Part shown: positions 9,357 to 18,163 of the stretch, one piece after another
Layout of the letters: every line of letters begins with the position of its first letter
How positions within the stretch are numbered: position 1 is the first letter of the stretch
Source of the DNA: an uncultured Saprospiraceae bacterium
GTDB lineage: Bacteria; Bacteroidota; Bacteroidia; Chitinophagales; Saprospiraceae
Length of the DNA: 34,053 nucleotides
Reading direction: 5' to 3'
Assembly (NCBI GenBank): GCA_938018185.1
Contig: CALIIW010000058.1
Location: 1-34,053, forward strand
Made by a program: the position numbers and the translations under genes
Notes under the pieces: model-generated
Seen by the model: the letters and a program-made list of their open reading frames with translations, nothing else
Told to the model about the DNA's origin: nothing
Databases searched by the model: none

Positions 9357-9545
9357 ATGATTATTATTGAAGTAAAAGAAGGGGAATCAATAGATAGAGC
9401 CCTCAAAAGATACAAGAGAAAGCACCAGAACATTGGTATTAGCAAAGAACTGAGAAGTAGAAAGCAATTTATAAAGCCTTCTGTTTCACGTAGAGGAGAG
9501 GTGCTTAAAGCAAAGTATAAACTAAAGAAATTCGGATCATCTTAA
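9357..9545 (+). CDS. rpsU: 30S ribosomal protein bS21
   Basis: Component of the small ribosomal subunit platform, close to the 3' end of 16S rRNA. The 62-residue sequence carries the family pattern VKEGESIDRALKRYKRK near the start, followed by ELRSRKQFIKPSVSRRG. Tyr54 is present (KAKYKLKK); in the Flavobacterium johnsoniae ribosome structure the bS21 tyrosine at this position helps hold the anti-Shine-Dalgarno tail of 16S rRNA in a pocket with bS18 and bS6, explaining why Bacteroidota mRNAs lack Shine-Dalgarno sequences. The 36 bases before this ATG contain no purine-rich Shine-Dalgarno, so the autoregulation by a strong Shine-Dalgarno reported for rpsU in some Bacteroidota is not evident here. 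It is the last gene of a three-gene operon, followed by a terminator. Confidence 0.95.
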   Translation: MIIIEVKEGESIDRALKRYKRKHQNIGISKELRSRKQFIKPSVSRRGEVLKAKYKLKKFGSS

Positions 9546-9591
9546 ATCCTTGTAAGACAGGGTTTTAGATTCAAATTTTATAAAAATATCG

Positions 9592-9630
9592 ACCGAATAG
9601 ATAGCGTAGCGCTTCTATTCGGTTTTCCTT
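9592..9630 (+). terminator. Intrinsic terminator after rpsU
   Basis: accgaataga (9592-9601) pairs perfectly with tctattcggt (9614-9623), with a small inner agcg/cgct stem, followed by a T-rich run ttttcctttttc. Confidence 0.85.
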
Positions 9631-9731
9631 TTTCTATGAAGTCAAAATTTAACAATTAAGCGCTCTAACCCATAGAGGGTATATTATTGAAGTATAAGGA
9701 ACAATATCTAGCTATTCAACGTAGAAAGTCT

Positions 9732-9739
9732 TATATTTG
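9732..9739 (+). promoter_or_regulatory. Candidate -7 box (TATATTTG) for the haem peroxidase gene
   Basis: Exact TAnnTTTG about 94 bases before the annotated start at 9833. No matching TTG lies about 20 bases upstream, so only the -7 element is supported. The rest of 9631-9832 is AT-rich with nothing else I can assign. Confidence 0.33.
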
Positions 9740-9832
9740 ACATGTTCAAATTTTATGCGAACTCCCTAATTTTTCCCATCTACCGTACATCAACGTTACA
9801 CTTTTATTGGTTTCTTACTTGTAAAGTAACCC

Positions 9833-12751
9833 ATGGACAAATATTATAAACTTATGTTTAACAGACACTTATTGCTGTTAGTTCTAATTTTCTCTAGTTT
9901 AGGCCTTTTTGCTCAAGCGAATAGAACTTACGATGGTAGCCTAAACAATGTCAATAATCCGAATTGGGGAGCAGTTGGCGATGTCTTAGTTAGAAGCTCT
10001 ACAGTAGCCTATGGCGATTCGATTTCTACACCAGCCGGTCAAAATAGACCAAATCCAAGAACTATTTCAAATGAACTCTTTGCTCAGACAGGGCTAGTTG
10101 ATGACCCTTTAAGTTTAAGTAATTTTATTTGGGTTTGGGGTCAATTTGTTGATCATGATATATCGCTAACACATGACAATCAGACGGAATTTTCAATGAT
10201 TTCAATTCCGCAAGGCGACCCGGTCTTTGATCCAACTTCAACTGGGATTATGGTGATTCCAATGAAAAGATCAGATTCGGATCCTAATTCTGGGACTTCC
10301 CCATCAAACCCACGACAACATAAAAATGATATTACTGCTTTTCTTGATGCTTCAAATGTTTACGGTTCCGATCAAACAAGAGCAGATTGGTTAAGAACTT
10401 TCAATCAAGGGAAACTTAAAACTTCTTCTGGAGGCTTATTACCTTTTAATACAACAACATCAGAATTTGGAGATCAGGTGGATTCAAATGCTCCAAATAT
10501 GGACGATGCAGTTGGTATTTCTCCAAACATTTTTGTAGCTGGAGATTTTAGAGCAAATGAAAATATCTTACTTACTAGTTTTCATACTTTGTTTGTAAGA
10601 GAGCATAATAGATTATGCAATGAGGTTTACTTGGATGATCCGACATTGACTGATGAGCAGATTTATCAAAAAGTAAGAAAAATTGTCGGTGGATTAATTA
10701 ATGCAATAATTTACGAAGAATGGTTGCCATCAATGGGTGTTACAATTCCTGCATATTCAGGTTATGACCCGACTGTTCATCCTGGCATTATGAATATTTT
10801 TGCAGGGGCTGCATTTAGAATGGGACATTCCCTTTTGACTTCAGACATTCCTAGATTAGATAACGATGGAAATCCTATTCCTGAAGGAAATATTCTTTTA
10901 AGAGATGCTTTTTTTAACCCACTTAGAATTATAGATGAGGGTGGAATCGATCCTTTGTTTAAAGGAATGGCGCAACAGACACAACAAAATTTTGATTGCC
11001 AAGTCATTGATGATGTAAGAAACTTTTTATTTGGTGAGCCTGGTTCAGGTGGACTTGATTTGGCATCTATAAATATTAATAGAGGTAGAGAAAGAGGTTT
11101 TGCTGATTACAATACGATAAGAACGGATTTTGGATTGGCTCCTGTAAATAGTTTTATAGAAATAAATTCTAATCCAACTATTGCTGCTGATCTTGCAACT
11201 GTTTACTCAGATGTAAACTCTATCGATGCTTGGGTTGGTATGCTATCAGAAGAACACCTTCCAAATTCTTTGTTTGGACCTTTGGTAAATAAGATAATGG
11301 AAATTCAATTTACCAACCTGAGGGATGGTGATAGATTTTATTATGAAAATGATCCAGGCTTGACTCAGGAAGAAAAAGCTGAAATAAAATCAACTAAATT
11401 GGTTGATATAATTTTGAGGAATACGGGTATTTCTCTTATGCAAGGAAATCTTTTCACAGCGATGTCACATGACACTTTGGTTGCTTGTGGTGCAATTATA
11501 CCTAACGCAGATATTAGCGGTACTTTTTCATCTTCTAATGGAACACCAGTATCAAATGTTGATCTTGAATTTACAAACACTTTGAATGGAAACATTCAAA
11601 ACTTTGCAGGTGTGAATGGGGATTATTCTTTTGATAATATTCCAACTTGCTATGGTTATAAGATTCATCCATATAAAAATGATAATCATCGTAATGGAGT
11701 TTCTACTTATGATATTGTAGTTATTCAAAATCATATACTAGGAATTGCAAGTATGAACAGTCCACTTAAAATATTAGCTGCAGATGTAAATGGTTCTAAT
11801 ACTATAACAACAGGAGACATCGTAGCAATTAGACAGATGATTTTGCATATAATTGATGAATTTCCTTTAGTAGATTCTTGGAAGTTTATTCCTGCAAACT
11901 TTTCATTTACAGATCCAAACCAACCTTTTTTAGATAACATACCTAATTACATTGAAATCAACAACTTGGTAACAAATGGCATATTCAACTTTTCAGCCAT
12001 TAAGATGGGAGATGTAAATGGAAGTGCAATTGCTAATGCAACAGGAGGAAGTCAAGGGAGATCATTTGATGATTCATTTGTTTTTGAAGTAGATGATCAG
12101 ATAATCTCGAAGGAAAAAGAAATTAAGATAAACTTTACGGCAAAAGATCTTTCTGAAATGCAAGCTTTTCAGTTCACTTTAGATTTTGATGAATCATTGA
12201 TTTCATACAAAGGATTTGAAGCAGGTGCATTACAGAATTTTTCAATTGGAAATATTGGCGTTTTTGAAGAACAAGGAATGATAACTACAAGTTGGAATGG
12301 ATCATCTGATCTTAACCCTTCTGATATCATCTTCTCATTAACTTTTAAAGGGCAAGGAAGTGGTAGCTTAGTTGATGCTCTTTCGGTTTCTTCAAGAATG
12401 ACTGCCAAAGAGGCTTACAGAAATAACGGAGAAGCATTGGATGTTGATTTAATGTTTAATGGAGATCAAGGAACTGTTCTCTTATCAGAGCAATTTACTT
12501 TGATGCAAAATTATCCAAATCCATTCACAACGGATACAAAGATTGCTTTTAGTATTCCAGCAGCTTCCAAAGTTAGTATAGTTGTTTCTGATATTCTTGG
12601 CGAGCTCATTAAGACTGTTGAAATGGAAGCTAATAAAGGATATAATGAATTCATAATTTCTTCAACTGATTTAAAAGCTGCAGGAGTATACAATTATGAA
12701 ATCATTTCCGACTTTGGTCAAGTAAGTAAAAAGATGATTTTAATAGATTAA
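9833..12751 (+). CDS. Secreted animal-type haem peroxidase with dockerin-like, cohesin-like and T9SS type A domains
   Basis: Probable extracellular peroxidase of the myeloperoxidase-cyclooxygenase superfamily (972 residues). Visible catalytic parts: WGQFVDHDISLT with Gln104, Asp107 and distal His108; a calcium loop TAFLDAS (168-174); Arg240 and Glu243 in DFRANEN; SFHTLFVREHNRL; proximal His332 in AFRMGHSL; NINRGRERGF. Asp107 and Glu243 are the positions that form ester bonds to haem in the mammalian enzymes; the myeloperoxidase methionine is Asn244 here, so no sulfonium link is expected. Residues about 560-735 form a Saprospiria-type regulatory/dockerin-like module (Asp651, Asn653, Asp662), about 747-880 a cohesin-like domain, and the last 85 a T9SS type A domain (NYPNPF). 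The signal peptide begins at Met8, so the true start may be 9854. Likely oxidises halides or phenolics outside the cell. Confidence 0.92.
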   Translation: MDKYYKLMFNRHLLLLVLIFSSLGLFAQANRTYDGSLNNVNNPNWGAVGDVLVRSSTVAYGDSISTPAGQNRPNPRTISNELFAQTGLVDDPLSLSNFIWVWGQFVDHDISLTHDNQTEFSMISIPQGDPVFDPTSTGIMVIPMKRSDSDPNSGTSPSNPRQHKNDITAFLDASNVYGSDQTRADWLRTFNQGKLKTSSGGLLPFNTTTSEFGDQVDSNAPNMDDAVGISPNIFVAGDFRANENILLTSFHTLFVREHNRLCNEVYLDDPTLTDEQIYQKVRKIVGGLINAIIYEEWLPSMGVTIPAYSGYDPTVHPGIMNIFAGAAFRMGHSLLTSDIPRLDNDGNPIPEGNILLRDAFFNPLRIIDEGGIDPLFKGMAQQTQQNFDCQVIDDVRNFLFGEPGSGGLDLASININRGRERGFADYNTIRTDFGLAPVNSFIEINSNPTIAADLATVYSDVNSIDAWVGMLSEEHLPNSLFGPLVNKIMEIQFTNLRDGDRFYYENDPGLTQEEKAEIKSTKLVDIILRNTGISLMQGNLFTAMSHDTLVACGAIIPNADISGTFSSSNGTPVSNVDLEFTNTLNGNIQNFAGVNGDYSFDNIPTCYGYKIHPYKNDNHRNGVSTYDIVVIQNHILGIASMNSPLKILAADVNGSNTITTGDIVAIRQMILHIIDEFPLVDSWKFIPANFSFTDPNQPFLDNIPNYIEINNLVTNGIFNFSAIKMGDVNGSAIANATGGSQGRSFDDSFVFEVDDQIISKEKEIKINFTAKDLSEMQAFQFTLDFDESLISYKGFEAGALQNFSIGNIGVFEEQGMITTSWNGSSDLNPSDIIFSLTFKGQGSGSLVDALSVSSRMTAKEAYRNNGEALDVDLMFNGDQGTVLLSEQFTLMQNYPNPFTTDTKIAFSIPAASKVSIVVSDILGELIKTVEMEANKGYNEFIISSTDLKAAGVYNYEIISDFGQVSKKMILID

Positions 12752-12772
12752 AACAATTTTAACAAAATATAT

Positions 12773-12818
12773 AAAAGCCACCTGACTTTAAATAGTTAGG
12801 TGGCTTTTTTTGTTTTTT
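12773..12818 (+). terminator. Intrinsic terminator after the peroxidase gene
   Basis: aaaagccacctgact (12773-12787) pairs with agttaggtggctttt (12794-12808) with one G-U wobble and a 6-base loop, followed by a long T-run. The 105 bases from here to fadH are AT-rich without a clear promoter match. Confidence 0.92.
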
Positions 12819-12914
12819 GTATCTATGCATCGAGATATTGAATTCTTATTTGGACTATAGTCATTCAATAATTCTTATATGTGATTTATATGGTTTAAAT
12901 TTAATTTAAAATAG

Positions 12915-14930
<2,016 letters not shown>

Positions 14931-15036
14931 TGTTTTTTTTTTAAATTAGTATTCATATTAGATAAAAGTTTTATACATTTGACTATTATCTTCCTCCAGA
15001 TAATTACTCTTATCCCCTTATATTAAATAAAATACT

Positions 15037-15070
15037 GACCTATTGTCGATAGGTCTTTCGTTTTCATTTA
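15037..15070 (+). terminator. Probable intrinsic terminator for fadH
   Basis: gacctat (15037-15043) and ataggtc (15049-15055) form a 7-bp stem with loop tgtcg, followed by tttcgttttcattt. It lies 106 bases after the fadH stop. Confidence 0.6.
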
Positions 15071-15092
15071 AAATTTTCGTACTTTGTTAAAG

Positions 15093-15114
15093 TTATTTGT
15101 TGCAAAACAAATAA
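15093..15114. promoter_or_regulatory. Perfect 9-bp inverted repeat with GCAA loop
   Basis: ttatttgtt (15093-15101), gcaa, aacaaataa (15106-15114). As RNA it would form a hairpin with a GNRA tetraloop; as DNA it could be an operator. No T-run follows, so it is not a terminator. Confidence 0.5.
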
Positions 15115-15123
15115 GATTATACC

Positions 15124-15180
15124 ATGAACATACAAGCCGATTGCATACGGGTTATCCCCCCGTATTTCATTGACCCATAA
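15124..15180 (+). CDS. Possible 18-residue leader peptide upstream of the response regulator
   Basis: ATG to TAA encodes MNIQADCIRVIPPYFIDP. The Pro-Pro codons (ccc ccg) lie in the right arm of a perfect hairpin (15145-15165), and the stop codon sits in the left arm of the next hairpin (15175-15194). This arrangement is what a translation-sensing leader would look like. There is no Shine-Dalgarno, as elsewhere in the window, and an ORF this short may be chance. Confidence 0.22.
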   Translation: MNIQADCIRVIPPYFIDP

Positions 15181-15194
15181 GTTTTTACTTATGG
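15145..15194 (+). promoter_or_regulatory. Tandem stem-loops in the response-regulator leader
   Basis: First stem atacggg (15145-15151)/cccgtat (15159-15165) with loop ttatccc. Second stem ccataag (15175-15181)/cttatgg (15188-15194) with loop ttttta. Both are perfect and only nine bases apart. Confidence 0.45.
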
Positions 15195-15236
15195 TGAAAT
15201 AATCATTTACGTTCCCAATAAAATTATGGTATGGTG

Positions 15237-15263
15237 TTTAGTGAGGTTTATTTCGTCACTAAA
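15237..15263. promoter_or_regulatory. Perfect 8-bp inverted repeat, possible operator
   Basis: tttagtga (15237-15244) and tcactaaa (15256-15263) are separated by 11 bases, about one helical turn between half-sites. It lies directly upstream of the candidate -7 box at 15287, where the -33 region would be, so a dimeric regulator could bind here. It could equally be an RNA hairpin. Confidence 0.4.
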
Positions 15264-15286
15264 TCAAAAGTATGATTTATCAATAC

Positions 15287-15294
15287 TATGTTTG
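15287..15294 (+). promoter_or_regulatory. Candidate -7 box (TATGTTTG) for the response regulator
   Basis: Exact TAnnTTTG, 78 bases before the GTG start. No TTG at the -33 position; the inverted repeat 15237-15263 occupies that place. A transcript from here would carry the 7-bp hairpin at 15330-15353 in its leader. Confidence 0.4.
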
Positions 15295-15329
15295 CCGCTT
15301 TCATGGCATCTAGTTTGCATATTTATTTA

Positions 15330-15353
15330 CACTATCTGAAAGAACTGATAGTG
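15330..15353 (+). promoter_or_regulatory. Perfect 7-bp stem-loop just before the response-regulator start
   Basis: cactatc (15330-15336) and gatagtg (15347-15353) with a 10-base loop, ending 19 bases before the GTG start at 15373. Close enough to affect ribosome loading if it forms in the mRNA. Confidence 0.4.
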
Positions 15354-15372
15354 AAACCATAAACTCTAAATT

Positions 15373-16044
15373 GTGATAAGAACTGTAATCGCCGATGATC
15401 ATCAATTATTCACTGAAGGATTGAAAAATATTCTCAGAAGATCTGATCGTTTTGAATTTCAAATTATGGGAGAGGCCGAAAACGGGAAAGAGCTTTTGCC
15501 AATTTTGCAAAGGACTTACCCTGATCTTCTTTTGCTAGATTTGAATATGCCAGAAAGTGATGGCCTCGAAGTCTTAGATTCCATTAAAAATACGTACAAG
15601 GATATGAAGATTGTGGCCTTGACTATGTATGATGAAGCTAAACTTGTGAAATCTGCTTTCAAAGCAGGGGTTGATGGTTACATTCTTAAAAATACGGGTC
15701 CTCAAGAGTTATTAAATGCCATTGATGAAGTTTTGAAAGGAAAAACTTATATCGGTATTGGCGTGCATCTAGTTGGGGTCCAAAGCAAAAATGGAAATAC
15801 AACTCACGCAGATAAGACCATAGGAAAATTTGAAGATAAATTCATTCAAAAATACAATCTTACTAAAAGAGAAATTGAAATCCTAAAGCTAATCTCTCAA
15901 GCTTTTAGTAATAAAGAAATAGCAAAAGAACTTTTCATCAGTGATCAGACTGTTAGTGTACACAGAAAAAATATCATGAGAAAGCTTAGTGTGAGTAACA
16001 TTGCTGGCTTGATCAAAATTGCATACGACAACCACCTCGTATAA
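15373..16044 (+). CDS. NarL/FixJ-family two-component response regulator (orphan)
   Basis: Cytoplasmic DNA-binding response regulator of 223 residues. The receiver domain (1-120) has the acidic pair Asp8/Asp9 (IADDHQ), phospho-acceptor Asp56 in LLLLDLNMP, Thr84 and Lys106 (GYILKN). The C-terminal LuxR-type helix-turn-helix (about 160-223) reads NLTKREIEILKLI, then SNKEIAKELFISDQTVSVH. The start is GTG at 15373; an in-frame stop directly upstream (15367-15369) leaves no other usual start codon. No histidine kinase gene is in the window, so the partner is elsewhere. The leader is unusually rich in perfect stem-loops, which suggests regulation of its own expression. Target genes are unknown; the surface locus downstream is a candidate only by proximity. 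Confidence 0.93.
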   Translation: MIRTVIADDHQLFTEGLKNILRRSDRFEFQIMGEAENGKELLPILQRTYPDLLLLDLNMPESDGLEVLDSIKNTYKDMKIVALTMYDEAKLVKSAFKAGVDGYILKNTGPQELLNAIDEVLKGKTYIGIGVHLVGVQSKNGNTTHADKTIGKFEDKFIQKYNLTKREIEILKLISQAFSNKEIAKELFISDQTVSVHRKNIMRKLSVSNIAGLIKIAYDNHLV

Positions 16045-16053
16045 TTATTCTAC

Positions 16054-16074
16054 AGCCTAAAATTATTCTAGGCT
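16054..16074. terminator. Weak hairpin between convergent genes
   Basis: agccta (16054-16059) and taggct (16069-16074) with a 9-base loop lie between the stops of the response regulator and the PH-domain operon. There is no good T-run on either strand, so terminator function is doubtful. Confidence 0.3.
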
Positions 16075-16113
16075 AATTTAAATTGAAAAGTTCATTAGTG
16101 CTAGAATGAATTT

Positions 16114-17613
16114 TTACATCCAATACTTTTTGGAGGTTTCCACCTTATATAAAACAAAGTTTTTAATTTGTAATGCTTGCTTGTAAGGGATATATGGTAT
16201 AGAGATAGTTCCTCCTGCCGAAGAAAAATATATATCCGCAAACCCAAGTCTCTTTTGGAAGATGCTTTGCCTGATTATGATGCTTTGTACTTTGTACCAT
16301 TTTAGTAAAGTGAATGAGGTAGAAAAAATCCCTGATTGCGTTTCTAGTCCTTCTGTACTTAATTTAAATTTCCATTTTTTCCAATATACGTAGCTGCTTG
16401 CAAGGATAATTAGTAGCCAAACTAATAACCATGAAGAATGCGAATTGTTATTAAGGTATCTGCCTATGGTGATTATAATCAAAGGGAGAAAGCCATATAG
16501 GTTCATTCTTTTAATTATTATCCTCCAGCTTATACCATGTTCTGAGAATTTCAATTTTTGTCTAGCAGGAAAGTAAGTTTTGATTATATCCTGGATTTGA
16601 TTAAGATATAAGCCAGGTACTTGCAGGGTTTGGCCTCTTGAACTTTGTACGCTTGAAGCTTGGGATAAGGAAAGATTATAGAGGTCAAACAATTTACTTA
16701 TTGGATTTATCGACCATCTAAACAATTGAATTTTCTTTAAAGCTGCAAATTTTTCTTTTCGATCAAATAAACCACTAATTACCTTAAAGCCCTTATTGGT
16801 TTCAAAAAAGTTTAGGTCATAGTATTTTATTATTGTTCGGATTAGAGTCAAAACAAATGATAATAGGATGGTCATAACTGCCAAAAAGATGAAAGAAGAT
16901 CTGAGAATATTTATAAAATTGGTTTCGATTTGTTTAAAATCTTCTCGTTCCAAAAGCATGTCCGCATATTCGCCAAGCCCAAAAATAAATAGAGCAATTA
17001 AACTTAAGGATCTTAAATGATTTTGACCTATTCCAATTTTTAATAGATCTGAAATAGAAAGTTGTAAAAGTTTTTGATCAACTTGTTCTGCTTTTACTAA
17101 ATCGCTTTGCTTGGAAACAATTTTAGTTTGGTCCGAAAGCTGTTTCTTTCCAAGAATGTATTGTTTTAAATCTTCAGCTTCACCCAAGCTTAAAGCATTG
17201 ATTTTAATTTCGGAGCCCTTTGATCCTGCAGTATCCATTTCAAGACTTACTACATTAAAAAAACGATGAACTAAGTTTTGAGAAGAGTTTATAGATTGGA
17301 TTCTATCAAACGGGACATTCAATTTTGTTTTTTTAAACAGTCCTTTTTTAATGACAAGTTCATCTCCCTCAATAAAGTAGTAAAATCTAAAATACGATAT
17401 GATTGAAAGCACAGAAGATAAAACACCCAAGGCAGTGAATGCTAAGGTATAGATATTGTCAGATTTATTTTTTTGATTGAATATGAAAAGCAACAAAAAT
17501 GGCCAAGCTTGTCTCAATAGCATTTTGACTACTCTGAAAAGAATTAAAACAATGGCAACTGGAGATTGTCGTTTTGGATGAGACCAATCATGCGTTTCAT
17601 TCTTCTTCTCCAT
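16114..17613 (-). CDS. Membrane protein with three bacterial PH (bPH2) domains, YdbT-like
   Basis: Integral membrane protein of 499 residues with three bPH2 (DUF304) domains between membrane segments. First PH domain about 78-153 (VPFDRIQSINSSQNLVHRFF, then MDTAGSKGSEI), second about 268-345 (ALKKIQLFRWSINPISKLFD), third about 414-490 (KWYKVQSIIIRQSIFQKRLG, then FSSAGGTISIPYI). Hydrophobic pairs precede each one (about 18-75, 200-262, 372-412). The layout matches Bacillus YdbT, which is encoded next to YdbS; the YdbS-like gene is directly upstream here and overlaps by 17 bases, which suggests translational coupling and a two-subunit complex. The family's molecular role is poorly known; resistance to membrane-active or bacteriocin-type stress has been suggested for some members. 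Confidence 0.88.
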   Translation of the reverse strand: MEKKNETHDWSHPKRQSPVAIVLILFRVVKMLLRQAWPFLLLFIFNQKNKSDNIYTLAFTALGVLSSVLSIISYFRFYYFIEGDELVIKKGLFKKTKLNVPFDRIQSINSSQNLVHRFFNVVSLEMDTAGSKGSEIKINALSLGEAEDLKQYILGKKQLSDQTKIVSKQSDLVKAEQVDQKLLQLSISDLLKIGIGQNHLRSLSLIALFIFGLGEYADMLLEREDFKQIETNFINILRSSFIFLAVMTILLSFVLTLIRTIIKYYDLNFFETNKGFKVISGLFDRKEKFAALKKIQLFRWSINPISKLFDLYNLSLSQASSVQSSRGQTLQVPGLYLNQIQDIIKTYFPARQKLKFSEHGISWRIIIKRMNLYGFLPLIIITIGRYLNNNSHSSWLLVWLLIILASSYVYWKKWKFKLSTEGLETQSGIFSTSFTLLKWYKVQSIIIRQSIFQKRLGFADIYFSSAGGTISIPYIPYKQALQIKNFVLYKVETSKKYWM

Positions 17614-18163
17614 GCTGTAATTCTGAACTTGAAAGAGTGGAAGAGACTATGTATTCTTTTAGCTGACTTGCTTCAAGGGGTTCTAGTCCGACTATCTTAA
17701 TGTCTGAGCCTTGGCCTCCTGCAGTATATATCAACAAGGAATTAAGATTAAAAAGTCTATCAATAGGACCTTGGCTAATTTCGCAATGTTGTACTCTATT
17801 AAAAGGTATGGTCGTAAATGTTTGTGTTAAAACACCGCTCTTATAGATGATATCATTTTCTCGTAAGGCATATCCTCTTAATTTATAGTTGTAAAAAGCC
17901 ATTAATAAAGTATATAGAACAAGGAGGCTAAAGAGAAGAATCAAACCTGTTTTTGCAACAGTTAAATCTACATCTTCCGCATGTTCTTGTGATACAAAAA
18001 CATAAGAGCCTATAAAGAAAACGGCAATAATGAAAAGGAAAATGGCGTTCGATAGTAAAGAAACATAGAGGTAGTTAGCCTTAGGTTTTTTGACAATAAC
18101 TTCTTCAGCACGTGGGAGCTGATCTATCAAGATCGGATTATTCTCAAAGCCGATATCTGTCAT
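17597..18163 (-). CDS. Membrane protein with one bacterial PH (bPH2) domain, YdbS-like
   Basis: 188 residues: a short cytoplasmic start, two membrane segments (about 30-55 and 68-92), then one bPH2 domain (about 95-175) with RGYALRENDIIYKSGVLTQT, the diagnostic IPFNRVQHCEISQGPIDRLF and the motif TAGGQGSDIKI. It is the usual single-domain partner of the three-domain protein that follows. Its start overlaps the stop of the upstream gene by four bases (18160-18163), and its end overlaps the next start by 17 bases, so the three genes are one translation-coupled operon. Like its neighbour it probably sits in the inner membrane with the PH domain in the cytoplasm. Function is unknown. Confidence 0.87.
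   Translation of the reverse strand: MTDIGFENNPILIDQLPRAEEVIVKKPKANYLYVSLLSNAIFLFIIAVFFIGSYVFVSQEHAEDVDLTVAKTGLILLFSLLVLYTLLMAFYNYKLRGYALRENDIIYKSGVLTQTFTTIPFNRVQHCEISQGPIDRLFNLNSLLIYTAGGQGSDIKIVGLEPLEASQLKEYIVSSTLSSSELQHGEEE

Larger units (their letters stand above)
14931..15372. other. 442-base gene-free region: terminator, stem-loops, possible leader ORF, promoter
   Basis: Between fadH and the response regulator. It holds a T-run right after fadH, a terminator (15037-15070), five further perfect inverted repeats (15093-15114, 15145-15165, 15175-15194, 15237-15263, 15330-15353), an 18-codon ORF (15124-15180) and an exact -7 box (15287-15294). I see no tRNA or known riboswitch fold. Confidence 0.7.

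Noticed and set aside
15226-15339. 37-codon hydrophobic ORF in the response-regulator leader
   Set aside because: It overlaps the candidate promoter and two inverted repeats and has rare-residue content (three Cys, three Trp) typical of random translation.
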